A stretch of DNA of 64,000 bases from positions 496,001-560,000 of the forward strand of contig JADJUS010000003.1 in NCBI GenBank assembly GCA_016716905.1. The letters are read 5' to 3'. Under the pieces are notes generated by a model. It was given only the letters and a program-made list of their open reading frames with translations, did no database searches and had not been told where the DNA came from. The translations under genes and the position numbers were made by a program. The DNA is from Acidobacteriota bacterium. GTDB lineage: Bacteria > Acidobacteriota > Vicinamibacteria > Vicinamibacterales > SCN-69-37. Shown here in pieces: positions 34,272 through 43,726 of this stretch (position 1 is its first letter; every line of letters starts with the position of its first letter).

Positions 34272-35948
34272 AGCCCCCATATCCACAAACGGCTTGCCTG
34301 TGACGAACGCTTCGCAGATGTTATCGATGGCCTGGTCGCCCCCTGGTGCCAGCTCATCGAAGGTGTTGAGCGCAAATCGCTTGTCGGGCGGGTGCAGCAG
34401 CGGCAGGCGGACCTCGTACCTGAAGAACCACAAGTAGGCGAATCGCCGTGCCAATTCAATGTCGTCCTCAGGCATCGGTGTAACTGGGCCGAGGGCGTCC
34501 AGCAACCTGCGCATGTGGTCTGCCGAGTCAAGGTCCAGCGTGAACCCTTTGCCACGGTAGGTGACCGCGCCGGCAAGCCAGGGCCGAATACCCCGCAGCG
34601 CCAGTTCCAACCCGAACCGCGACGCGTACACGATATTCACCTGCGCCATCGTCGCCAGCGTGTACGAGCTGATGGGATTGTCGCCTTCGATGATTCGGAT
34701 ATTGGCCGGCAGCGGCGTGAAGCGATCACGAACCTCGCGTCCGACCGGCGTTCGCGACTGCAGATCCGGAGGCACCATCTTCTCGGCGGGATGCGCGCGC
34801 ACCACCAGATCGATCTCGGGGTGACGCTGGGCGTACGCCACCAGCGTGAAGAGCCAATCGAACATGCTCTGGAAGCCGACGTCCCGATCGATGACCGCAA
34901 TGTCCCAGGAGGTGTTGGTGTAGGCCACGACCAGCGACGCGTCTGGGCGCAATCCCAGTTCGGTGCGAATCGGGTTCTCCCCGCTGATGGGATTGGTGTT
35001 GTACGGAAACGGTGTGTTCCTGCTGCGCGCCCACAGGTCCAGATGTTCATCGAGTCTCGCGGCTTCGGCCGACGTCAGGGGGCTCTGTCTCGCGTCCACC
35101 CAAAGGTCGTCGAGGGGAATCTCCGTCGCGGGCCGATCATGGCTGAACATCATGCCGTCACGAAACGTGGCGGTGCCATCCCACGTCACGACACGAATGC
35201 CGCGTCGGCGCGCGACATCGTAGACGCACGCGGTGTTGAGCGTGCGGCCGCTGCACACACCAAGGATGTCGGGCACGATCGCGGCCAGCCACCGCTCAGC
35301 CGCCCAGGTATAAAGGGTGCCACTCACCAGCCATCGACGGTAGGCCGGGTCGCCACTGGGATCAAAGACGAAGCCACGGTGGTATCGCTGCAATTCGCGT
35401 CGCGCAAACGCGCCCACCGGCACCTGGTTCACCACCAACCCGGTCAGCGCCTCGTTGGGCATCTCACGCACGAGCGTTTCAGCGCGCTCCAAATCCTGCG
35501 GGGTGAGGTACTGGCTGAGCCGCGCGTAGTGAAACCCGAACGCCTCTTCGCGACTGGAGAACGATCCGATGCAGACCGGGCATGGCGGCCGGCTGCTGGG
35601 ACCCAGGTTCAATTCGCAGAGCGGCAGCAGGCCGTCGCACAGAATGCCGTGCACCTCATGCCCTCGGAGTTCCAGGGCCTTGGCCAGACCGTATTCGACA
35701 GGCGAGAAGTGGTGCAGGCTGAAGATGGCGATGCGCTTGCGGCCGTCCAGTGCGGCATTCTGGCGAATCACGGCCGCGATCCGGTCCTGCTCGCGAACGC
35801 GAAGCCGACGCACCGGCTCGGCCCACTCGTAGGTGCCCAGCAGCGCCCGTTTCGCGGCCTTCAGACGTAGCTGCACCCCCGTCGGCAGCTGATACAGGAC
35901 CGATCGCAGCGCCGACATGCCTCGGCTGACGACGGGGCTACCGTTCAT
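34263..35948 (-). CDS. Capsule-type GT-B surface glycan protein
   Basis: The 561-residue protein has IAIFSLHHFSPVEYGLAKAL near the N-terminus, CPVC (possible metal pair), VVTWDGTATFRDGMM, LVVRAHPAEKM and VYASRFGLELALRGIRPWLA. The AHPAE and Ser-Arg-Phe-Gly-Leu-Glu segments resemble the donor site of capsule KpsC/S- or CDP-glycerol-type transferases. A similar protein lies at 37071-38753. The specific reaction is unknown. The 109-bp gap upstream (35949-36057) shows nothing notable. Confidence 0.65.
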   Translation of the reverse strand: MNGSPVVSRGMSALRSVLYQLPTGVQLRLKAAKRALLGTYEWAEPVRRLRVREQDRIAAVIRQNAALDGRKRIAIFSLHHFSPVEYGLAKALELRGHEVHGILCDGLLPLCELNLGPSSRPPCPVCIGSFSSREEAFGFHYARLSQYLTPQDLERAETLVREMPNEALTGLVVNQVPVGAFARRELQRYHRGFVFDPSGDPAYRRWLVSGTLYTWAAERWLAAIVPDILGVCSGRTLNTACVYDVARRRGIRVVTWDGTATFRDGMMFSHDRPATEIPLDDLWVDARQSPLTSAEAARLDEHLDLWARSRNTPFPYNTNPISGENPIRTELGLRPDASLVVAYTNTSWDIAVIDRDVGFQSMFDWLFTLVAYAQRHPEIDLVVRAHPAEKMVPPDLQSRTPVGREVRDRFTPLPANIRIIEGDNPISSYTLATMAQVNIVYASRFGLELALRGIRPWLAGAVTYRGKGFTLDLDSADHMRRLLDALGPVTPMPEDDIELARRFAYLWFFRYEVRLPLLHPPDKRFALNTFDELAPGGDQAIDNICEAFVTGKPFVDMGAQQ

Positions 35949-36057
35949 AGTGCAGCTCAGGTAGTGGAACGGGCATCAGGGAGCTTCCTCGCAGCCCCGC
36001 GAAGACTAGGCCGTGTGGCACCTGCAAATCGTACCTGATCCACGTGGGCTTGTTGGT

Positions 36058-37071
36058 TCATGGAGATCCAGGTGGTCGATACGTTCGGATGAAGTAGACC
36101 CAGTTTCGTAGCCTTCGAGCTAGCCGCACGAGCGCCCTCAGGGGGCGCGCTAGGCCAAGGAAAATACGTGAAGGGGGCGTCCACGCTTGGAGTCCCTGGG
36201 CCAGTCCCAACTCGATTAAGGAGTTTCGAAACTCAGGAGTGATCACGTTGCCAATGTGTCGAACGTACCGCCCGAAAGTCGATAAACGAGCGTACCCGAG
36301 GGCATCAATCCTTTCGTCCATTTCTTGATCGCCCGTCATCAGCCCCGCCGGCCAATCTGTTCCTAAGCCTTGGATGATGACGGCCTTAGGAGCAAGGAAC
36401 TGAAAATGGGTCGCTGTGGAATAGGCTCTGAGGCCCTGGTGCTCCAGCACGACTTCGGTGTGTGCCGCCCGTATCCGATTGAGAGTGCTCTCAACTCTAG
36501 GAGGCCCAGTCACGCTTGCAAAGAAGTCCCTTTCCCATTCGTCCGGAATGAAGTGTCCGGTCTTCGCGGCAACATTCGGAAAATCCAAGAGATACTGCGC
36601 CAAGTATCGATTTCCGTACCGAAATTGGTGCCGAATTGGCACTCCGCTGACCATGCCGACTCTTGGAAATGAGTCCAGGATCGCAAGGTGCGCCTGAAGC
36701 CAGCCCGGATAGAAGAGGATGTCGTCGTCACAGTAAGCAACGACCTCGCCCGGCGCAGCGCCGAACATGAGTCTGTAGGCGCCTGCCATGCCCACATTTC
36801 CCGAGGAGAGTAGCAGGAACCGTATTACACCCTGGTCCCGCAGGGACCGGAGAAAATCGACCACCTCGTCGCAACTGCCGTTGTCAAGGACCAACAAGTC
36901 GTATGGCACATCGGTGTGCTTGACGATGCTGTCAAGGCAGAGCTTCAGGACATCCAGCCGATGAGCGTGGTAGTCCGTCAGCGTAGGGATACACACTAGT
37001 ACGCAGATGGTGACTCGAGCCGGTAAGTAACTCGATGTCCCTTCCTTGTTTGGGTTCGATCCGACGCGCAT
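36058..37071 (-). CDS. Glycosyltransferase family 2, low GC
   Basis: The 337-residue GT-A protein has VCIPTLTDYHAHRLDVL, LLVLDNGSCDEVVD and EVVAYCDDDILFYPGW with the DDD metal site. The C-terminus is basic. Base composition and codon use are visibly less GC-rich than in the genes on both sides, which suggests later arrival by transfer. ATG 37071 forms TAATG with the upstream gene's stop, so it is coupled despite the different composition. Confidence 0.8.
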   Translation of the reverse strand: MRVGSNPNKEGTSSYLPARVTICVLVCIPTLTDYHAHRLDVLKLCLDSIVKHTDVPYDLLVLDNGSCDEVVDFLRSLRDQGVIRFLLLSSGNVGMAGAYRLMFGAAPGEVVAYCDDDILFYPGWLQAHLAILDSFPRVGMVSGVPIRHQFRYGNRYLAQYLLDFPNVAAKTGHFIPDEWERDFFASVTGPPRVESTLNRIRAAHTEVVLEHQGLRAYSTATHFQFLAPKAVIIQGLGTDWPAGLMTGDQEMDERIDALGYARLSTFGRYVRHIGNVITPEFRNSLIELGLAQGLQAWTPPSRIFLGLARPLRALVRLARRLRNWVYFIRTYRPPGSP

Positions 37072-38753
37072 TATAGGCCCTTCACGAATGGGTCCCGACC
37101 CAGGAAGTCCTCGCCGACTGAATCTCTCAGCCACGCTATTAGTGAGGCGATCTCTGGTCCGCGACTCCGCACATCGGTCCGAGACTCATGCCCCATCGCG
37201 AGGCACCGGGCCAGCGCCGGTTCGAGGGCGACGGGCCGGAGTACGAACATGCCGTAGGCAAAGCGCGCGGCCAAGTCTTGTTCGGTAGCCGTCATTGCAG
37301 GAATGTCTTCGATTCGCTTGACCCGTTCAAGATACTGGCTGGCCGATTCCGAATCGATCGTGAAGCCTCTGCGGTCGTAACGGCCTGTGCCGCCGGTCAA
37401 GACAGGAATCCCACGGCTCGCCGCCTCCAGCCCGACCGTGCCGCGGACTGTCAGGCAATAGTCCATCACCGCAAACAGCGAGAGCGTGCTGATCTCGGTC
37501 TCTGGACGGAGCAACACAACATGTGAGGGCAGCGTGCCCAGGTGGTGCCGGATCGCTCCGATCTCGATTGGGTCTGCGCCGTCGCGCATCCTGACGCTCT
37601 TGTCCAGGTTGGCCGGGTGGATCTTGACCACCCAATTCACGCGAGGATTGTCGCACGCGGCTCGAAGGGTCTCGAGGAGCCATGTCTGGTAGTCGCCAAA
37701 CACATCTGCGCCCCAGCAGAACGACGCGTCCCATGGCACGTGCGGGAAGATGAACGCCGTCTTTTTTGATGGGTCAAGGCCCAGCCGCGTTCGGACGTCT
37801 GATGGGGACCCGGCATTTCGCTGGTGCGCCGGCGGGACGCCCCACCAATCTCCACTTTCGTAACACTGCCGCACCACGGTCTCAAGTTCCAGACGATGTG
37901 CGGCTGTCCAGGGCATGTGCTGAATGGACTGCCAGGATGCGGCGGAAAGCGAGGTCGGGTGGTCGTGACTCGCCGCAGCGGTGTAGCGTTTCAGGAGAAG
38001 TGCGTCACGCCTGGGTGCACGACACGTGCTCACGACCATGCCTCCACGGGCCAGGGTCGCGTCAAACAGCTCCCGCTTGGGCGTGTACTCCATCTCATAC
38101 GAGAGGGTGAGGGCCGGAGCCACACGACCGATCACCTCTCGAGCAGTCCTGGCTGCTGCCAGCGCGGCTGCCATGCCGCGAATCAAGCGAGGGTCATCGG
38201 CCGTCACATCGAGTTCCAGCAGGCCGACCTGCGACACCCGCAGCGTGGTGGACAGGGCCGAGCGTCCAACGCGCACCCCTTCTGACTCAAGGTCGAGCAC
38301 GGCCTGCAGCGAGTGGCAACGCCCCAACAGGGCCCGTGCCTCATTGATGAAGCGGGCCGGCTGCGCCGCGGTGGGCCATTCGAGCGTGTGCACACCGGCG
38401 AGGTCGAGGTACCGGCGAAGATATCGGTCGTCCGTGTTCAGAAGCAGGACGGTGGGCGTGTAGCCCGCCCACTGAAGCACTCGTGCGGCCATCACTTGCG
38501 CTTCCGGCGTGCGGCCGATTCGGCCGACAATCAGCGCCGTCTTGGAGTGGGCCGGGGCAGAGAGGCCGGAGCGGGTCAGCGCGGCACCGTATCGATCGGC
38601 GAACTTCAGGAATTGGCGGCGCTCGGCGAGGAGGCGTCGGATTGACACACGCCGCGTCAGCCTCGCGATCGCCGCCCTGGCGCGTCGCGTCGATTCCAAC
38701 GCACCCGCTGATCGGAGTGCGAGCCGGAGCTGTGAGCGCAGCGAGGTGGACAT
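37071..38753 (-). CDS. Capsule-type GT-B surface glycan protein (second)
   Basis: The 560-residue protein has TALIVGRIGRTPEAQVMAAR, FIFPHVPWDASFCWGADVF, WVVKIHPANLDKSV and GTVGLEAASRGIPVLTGGTG, the His-Pro and GTVGLEAA donor-site motifs of capsule-synthesis GT-B proteins. It lies 7 bp from the ABC exporter gene on the same strand and is functionally parallel to 34263-35948. Specificity is unknown. Confidence 0.68.
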   Translation of the reverse strand: MSTSLRSQLRLALRSAGALESTRRARAAIARLTRRVSIRRLLAERRQFLKFADRYGAALTRSGLSAPAHSKTALIVGRIGRTPEAQVMAARVLQWAGYTPTVLLLNTDDRYLRRYLDLAGVHTLEWPTAAQPARFINEARALLGRCHSLQAVLDLESEGVRVGRSALSTTLRVSQVGLLELDVTADDPRLIRGMAAALAAARTAREVIGRVAPALTLSYEMEYTPKRELFDATLARGGMVVSTCRAPRRDALLLKRYTAAASHDHPTSLSAASWQSIQHMPWTAAHRLELETVVRQCYESGDWWGVPPAHQRNAGSPSDVRTRLGLDPSKKTAFIFPHVPWDASFCWGADVFGDYQTWLLETLRAACDNPRVNWVVKIHPANLDKSVRMRDGADPIEIGAIRHHLGTLPSHVVLLRPETEISTLSLFAVMDYCLTVRGTVGLEAASRGIPVLTGGTGRYDRRGFTIDSESASQYLERVKRIEDIPAMTATEQDLAARFAYGMFVLRPVALEPALARCLAMGHESRTDVRSRGPEIASLIAWLRDSVGEDFLGRDPFVKGL

Positions 38754-38760
38754 CACACAC

Positions 38761-40587
38761 TCACGACCGGGCCCGGAACTGATTGAATGAATCGGATGAC
38801 GCTGAGAGCTCCGCATGGGATCCCACGGCCACGACGTGCCCCGCATCCAGCAGCACGAGCCGGTCGCAAGCCTCCAGCGTGCGGAGGCGATGGGCAATGA
38901 GCACCACCGTCCGGTCGCCGCTGAGGTGTCGAATGGCGTCCATCACCGCTTCTTCGGTCAACCCATCAAGCGCGCTGGTCGCTTCATCGAAGACCAACAC
39001 CGAAGGCTTCCGGTAAAGAGCGCGGGCGATTCCGATGCGCTGGCGCTCACCGCCGCTCAAGCGCACCCCACGTTCACCGACAATCGTCGCGTAGCCATCG
39101 GGCAGGCTCTGGATGAACGTGTCCACTTGCGCCAGCGCGGCGGCTTCTTTGACGGCCGCCTCATCAATCTCGTCGGCCCGCAATCCGAAGGCAATGTTCT
39201 GAGAGACGCTGGCATTGGCCAGGAAGATGTGTTGCGCCACGTAGCCGACGTGGCGGCGCCACGCCATGATCGACGTCTGGGTCAGCGGCGCTCCGTCAAC
39301 GGTCAGCGTACCGGCGCCCGGTTCAAAGAGCCCGAGCAGCAGGTCTGCCAGCGTCGTCTTGCCGGCCCCGGTGCGGCCGATCAGCCCGATGCTCTCACCG
39401 TGGCGGATATCCAGGGAGACGTCAGTCAACGCCGCCTTGCCCGCCCCGGGGTACCGAAAGGTCACGCCCTGCAGTGAGATGCTCTCTCGAAAGCCAAGCC
39501 GCGACGTGTCGGCCGCCTCGGCAGGGCGCACGGCGCCGGCACCGGTCTCCAGCCAATCCGCGTACACGGCCTTGAGTGCCGGCAGACCGTACCGCAGAGA
39601 GACGGCGCTGCTGTAGAGCTGCTGAAGGCCCGGCATGAGCCGGTAGCCCACAAAGGCGTACAGCGTCAGCGTCGGGATGGCCGCGGCTGTGGCGCTGTCG
39701 CTGGTGCTGACCATGGCGACGGTGACAGCCAGGATGCAGCCGAAGGTGAGGGTTTCGAGCAGGTGCCGCGGCGCCGCTTCTCCGATTCTGCGACTGACGG
39801 ACACCTCAGCCAGGCGCCGGTCGGCGTCGGCAAAGCGTTCGCTGACCGCATCCCGGCGGTCCATCACCATCAGTTCCTTGACTCCGCCAAACGCTTCGAG
39901 CGTGGTGGAGTTCCACTCATACGCGGCCTGACCGGCCTGCTCCCCCAGTTGCGACTGTCGAACCCGCATCACCCGAAAAATAATCAGATACGCCCCGCCC
40001 AGCGCGGCGAAGGCGATGACCGCGATGGTGGGACTCTGCACGGCGACCAGGCCCAGCAGCGCGAGCACCACAAAGGCACGCGAGACGCCGTTGAACATGG
40101 GGATCAGGATGCTGCCGGTGACCCCACCCACGTCGTGGCTGATGACTTTCATCAGCGACGCCGGGTCGCGCGTCACGTGCAGCGAATAGGGGGCGTGCAG
40201 GTAGGCCCGCAGCAGATCAGCAGCCAGACGATGTCGAATACGCGTCTCGTAGCGCCACTGCAGCCAGCTGCTCCATAACCTTGCGGCGTTCCCCAGTGCG
40301 ACCATGGCGCCGGTGACCGCCGCCGCCCAGATGACGGTGGCCTTCCACGTGTCTGCGCCTAAGGTACGAGCCAGTGCGGCAAGCAGCGGCTGGCTAGTCA
40401 GTGCGTTGGGGTCTACCACGATCGCCATGAACGGAAGGATTGACGCCACGCCGAGCGTCTCGATGCCGGCGGTGAGCAAGGCCGCGACGACGACCAGAAC
40501 GAGTTGCCGTTGCTCGCGAGGTTGGAGCAGGTCGCGCAGCGCCCGAAAGGTCTCCGTGAGCGTCCATTTCTGCGGAAGTCTGGTCAC
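38761..40587 (-). CDS. ABC transporter, fused permease-ATPase (MsbA/PglK-like)
   Basis: The 608-residue protein has about six N-terminal membrane helices (for example LVVVAALLTAGIETLGVASI) and a complete ATPase: Walker A GRTGAGKTT, Q-loop YVAQH, signature LSGGERQ, Walker B VLVFDEATSALD and switch His in IAHRL. This type flips lipid-linked oligosaccharides or lipids. Inside the glycan island it is the likely flippase for the lipid-linked repeat. GTG 40587, 2 nt after the previous stop, is preferred over the longer frame to 40635 because the latter overlaps the upstream gene. Confidence 0.87.
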   Translation of the reverse strand: MTRLPQKWTLTETFRALRDLLQPREQRQLVLVVVAALLTAGIETLGVASILPFMAIVVDPNALTSQPLLAALARTLGADTWKATVIWAAAVTGAMVALGNAARLWSSWLQWRYETRIRHRLAADLLRAYLHAPYSLHVTRDPASLMKVISHDVGGVTGSILIPMFNGVSRAFVVLALLGLVAVQSPTIAVIAFAALGGAYLIIFRVMRVRQSQLGEQAGQAAYEWNSTTLEAFGGVKELMVMDRRDAVSERFADADRRLAEVSVSRRIGEAAPRHLLETLTFGCILAVTVAMVSTSDSATAAAIPTLTLYAFVGYRLMPGLQQLYSSAVSLRYGLPALKAVYADWLETGAGAVRPAEAADTSRLGFRESISLQGVTFRYPGAGKAALTDVSLDIRHGESIGLIGRTGAGKTTLADLLLGLFEPGAGTLTVDGAPLTQTSIMAWRRHVGYVAQHIFLANASVSQNIAFGLRADEIDEAAVKEAAALAQVDTFIQSLPDGYATIVGERGVRLSGGERQRIGIARALYRKPSVLVFDEATSALDGLTEEAVMDAIRHLSGDRTVVLIAHRLRTLEACDRLVLLDAGHVVAVGSHAELSASSDSFNQFRARS

Positions 40588-40589
40588 CC

Positions 40590-41695
40590 TTAACTTCGCC
40601 GTTCCTTCCAACGGGTCACCAGAACGCGGGGCCACGCACCGACAGGATGGCCCTGGATCAGCTGCCAGGCATGACGCAACCGTTGGACCTGCCGTCGCGC
40701 GGACAGGCCCACGTGGTCGAAAGCCGTCGCAGGGAAAATGCGGAGCATCATCACCGCAAAACTCAGAACAGCGACACCGGCACTACGGGCGTCAACCGGG
40801 CCGTGACCGGCCCGCGCGCGTCGGACTTCGACTTGAGCGTCGCGCAAACCCCATCCGTCGCCATTGGGATTGAGCGCGTCAGGCGTGGCAAACTCCTGGT
40901 GGCTGTTGACCTTCCGGGGCACACGCGCGACAACCTCGGGACCCACGGATGGTAGTGCTCGAGGTGGTAAAAATCGTAGTCGCACAGTTCTCCCAGATTG
41001 GTCATCGCATACTTGGGCAACAACCGTCTGGTCATGTTTGTCTCCATGGAGTTCATGTAGATCATGCGCTCATCGTAGCCGCCGCATTCCTCCCACAGCG
41101 TCCGGTGCAGCAGCCAGATGCCAACGGCCGCGTGGTAGAAGGGCGAGCGCGAATGCCAGTTCTCTCGCTTCAGCGAGCGGCCAAAGAGGCGCACATAGGC
41201 CTCGACGCTCGCGAATGAGGGACATCGAACGGCAAATCGATAGTTGATCATCTTGACGTTAGAGAATCCCATCGCGAGGGGCATGTCGGGAGTGGCCGCT
41301 TGGCCAAATGTCTCAAAAAACGTAGCCAGGAACCGCGCGCCGACGAGCGTGTCCTGATCGATTCGCCCGATGTAGCGACCTGAGGCCCGCCTCGCCGCGG
41401 CGTTGAGGGCGATCACCTCCGCAAACGGGCTGTCGCGTTGCAGTGCCTTCGCCATCACCGGGGGGACGACCACGAACGATGTCATGGCCACGGCCTCGGC
41501 GCTCAGTTCCAGCACGTCATGAAGGGGGACGTCGCTTCCCCAGTCGGTCACGAGGATTTCAACGTCAGCCGCCCGGCCAAGCGCATGGACATTCCTGGCG
41601 ACATAGTTCAGCGCCGTCTGCAAGCGCCAGCGCGCATTCCCCATGTAGCTGTCGTTACGCGAACAGAGAATCAGCGACAGGTCAGGGGCAGTCAT
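40590..41695 (-). CDS. Glycosyltransferase-like (GT-A) gene with one frameshift
   Basis: Two frames combine into a protein of about 368 residues. The first part has LSLILCSRNDSYMGNARWRL, VEILVTDWGSD, GRYIGRIDQDTLVG (metal site) and EECGGYDERMI. The second resumes at RVPRKVNSHQEFATPDAL. A missing base near the GGG at 40938-40940 separates them, and restoring one base yields HPWVPEVVARVPRK. The start at 41695 overlaps the methyltransferase stop (TGATG). Given similar lesions elsewhere, a sequencing error is likely. Confidence 0.7.
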
Positions 41696-42441
41696 CAGCG
41701 GGTCCACCGGCGCCTACGATTCTTCCACAGCTCTCTGAATTGCGGCACCCACCGGGTGGGGGGGTGCTTCAAGACCACTGAGAGGGCCGTTCGGCTTCGG
41801 TGCCGGATGATGGCGCCACGCTCGAAGAACGCGGTGCGCGTCCGGACTCTGATCAGGTCCAACCGAGAGAGATTCGTGAAGGCGATGATCCGATTGTCCT
41901 GCTCGCGCCAGAACAGCCGTCCACGGCCGGAGAGCGCCTGCCGGATCGTGGCAGTAGAGAGATGTGACCAGTCGAACTCCATCGGTGGATATCTCGGATG
42001 CCCGGGCCTGCCTGAGACGCCCTTGTGTCCGATCAGGCGCAGGTCGTCGATGATGATGATGTCCTTCCAGGTGCGGGTGCTGAGGGCACTGAGCTCCCGC
42101 ATGAGCGGGACCTCTTCCGATCCGAATGCCGTGTCTCCGCCCGCGAAATGGGCATCGAGATAGAACACCGCGGGTTCCTCAAGCGTTGCGCCAAGTTCCG
42201 CAAGGACTTCTGCGCTGTCGCCCAGATGGCACGTGATGTGTTGGTACGCCTTCAACCGCTCTGAGGCATGCGCATGCCACTTGGGACTCAACTCAATCGT
42301 GTGAATCCGGGCAAACCGATCGCAGATGTCGAAGGCGAGATCTCCCTGGAACGTTCCGGTCTCGACGAACACGCGCGGAAGATGACGCGCTCCGTAGTCG
42401 CGAAAGACTCCATCAAGGAACCGCTTTCGGAGCCCAGCCAT
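41695..42441 (-). CDS. SAM methyltransferase-like protein
   Basis: The 248-residue protein has VFVETGTFQGDLAFDICDRF (motif I-like), IHTIELSPKW, ITCHLGDSAEVL and AVFYLDAHFAGGD followed by DIIIIDDLRL. This fits a group of class I methyltransferases often found in glycan clusters. The substrate is unknown. The 103-bp gap upstream (42442-42544) separates it from a divergent SGNH-like gene and shows no clear element. Confidence 0.68.
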   Translation of the reverse strand: MAGLRKRFLDGVFRDYGARHLPRVFVETGTFQGDLAFDICDRFARIHTIELSPKWHAHASERLKAYQHITCHLGDSAEVLAELGATLEEPAVFYLDAHFAGGDTAFGSEEVPLMRELSALSTRTWKDIIIIDDLRLIGHKGVSGRPGHPRYPPMEFDWSHLSTATIRQALSGRGRLFWREQDNRIIAFTNLSRLDLIRVRTRTAFFERGAIIRHRSRTALSVVLKHPPTRWVPQFRELWKNRRRRWTR

Positions 42442-42544
42442 TGTGTCAGTCCCTCGGTCACGAATCCTGCATGGCGAACCTGGCCGCCAGCCAAACGCAG
42501 TCTATCCCAGCCGCCCTTCACCCAACTTGTGATACCAAACTACT

Positions 42545-43714
42545 GTGCGTCGAGCTGCATCGTTAATCGGGAGGGCATTCATTGTTGGTGCCTGGGCAAT
42601 GTGCGCGGCGGTTGTCGGCCTTGCCGTGGGGGAGTTCGCGCTCACGGTGCGTGCGGGCATCCTGCACAAGACTCACAGCAATTGGCCAACGGACCCGATC
42701 GGTCGGCTCGAGATGTTGTACGCGCCATTCACCCGCCAACATCTGCATCCGCAATATTTGTTCTTCTTTCCGCTCGATCCAGCGGAACGAGTTGGGTTGT
42801 CAAATGAGGTGGTTCATCTCGACAGGGATGGCTTTCGGGGGCCGGGGCCGACGTTTGCGGGCTCGCGCGAGCTCGCGTTTCTTGTGGGCGGGTCTTCAGC
42901 ATTCGGGCTCTTCGCGAGCTCCGACGAGACCACAATTACCGGCTACCTCAACCGGATTCAGGACGCGTACTGGTTCGTGAATGCCGGGGTGCCGTCGTGG
43001 AGTTCCACTCAAGAAATGTTTCGGGTGGCGTTCCAACTGGCGGCCTATCGCCCAAGCCTCGTCATTGCGTACAACGGCGCCAACGACGGAGCCCTTGTGC
43101 GCCGTCTTGGGAGCACGCACCCACCTGGCACTCCGGAAAGCTTCGACACTCTGGCGGACGCCCTTGCCGATCTCCTCGGCGAACCTGGGAGACCGGCACG
43201 AACTCCTGCCTACTGGTTCGACCGGCTGTTCCCGGAGGTAAGTGGCAGAATCACCAGGCGGGTGCTGCCGGCGCTCTTTGGTCCGCCGACTCCCGAACAA
43301 GAGCCTCCGGTGACACCAGAGGTCCTTGAGGCGGGCACGGCCAGATACATAGAGAATCAGCGCCGGATGCATGATCTTGTTGACGCCGTCGGCGGGCGGT
43401 TTATGTGGGTCTACCAGCCAGTGGTCAATTTGCACGCCAACGTGGACCGCGAATCAGTTGGCGAAAGGCCGTTCCATCACATTTTTCACAAGGCCGTGCT
43501 GGGCCGGGATCGCAGCGGCCTTGAGTTTCACGACTTTTCGTCGCTCTTCGATCGCTTCTACGCTCGTGTCCCGATCCTCGATCGTGACCCGATTGAAGAC
43601 TCGGTCTTTATCGACGAGGTCCATCTGTACGACCCGGGTAACGCCATCGTCGCCCGCGAGTTGTGGCGCGTGGTCTGCGCAGGCACTCCCAAACCAAAGT
43701 CCGGTTGCTCGTAG
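42545..43714 (+). CDS. Membrane-anchored SGNH/GDSL hydrolase-like protein
   Basis: The 389-residue protein starts at GTG and has one N-terminal span (FIVGAWAMCAAVVGLAVGEF). SGNH blocks are visible: FLVGGSSAFG (Ser117/118), YNGANDG and DEVHLYD (Asp-x-x-His). Such proteins often add or remove acyl groups on exported polysaccharides. It is tail-to-tail with the acetyltransferase gene, 12 bp apart. Confidence 0.75.
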   Translation: MRRAASLIGRAFIVGAWAMCAAVVGLAVGEFALTVRAGILHKTHSNWPTDPIGRLEMLYAPFTRQHLHPQYLFFFPLDPAERVGLSNEVVHLDRDGFRGPGPTFAGSRELAFLVGGSSAFGLFASSDETTITGYLNRIQDAYWFVNAGVPSWSSTQEMFRVAFQLAAYRPSLVIAYNGANDGALVRRLGSTHPPGTPESFDTLADALADLLGEPGRPARTPAYWFDRLFPEVSGRITRRVLPALFGPPTPEQEPPVTPEVLEAGTARYIENQRRMHDLVDAVGGRFMWVYQPVVNLHANVDRESVGERPFHHIFHKAVLGRDRSGLEFHDFSSLFDRFYARVPILDRDPIEDSVFIDEVHLYDPGNAIVARELWRVVCAGTPKPKSGCS

Positions 43715-43726
43715 GCGAAAGGCTTA

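Noticed and set aside
33603..35870. 755-codon open frame on the + strand
   Set aside because: It is antisense to the GT9 and capsule-type genes, whose frames carry clear family motifs. The + frame has no recognisable domain and crosses two real genes and the octamer repeat.
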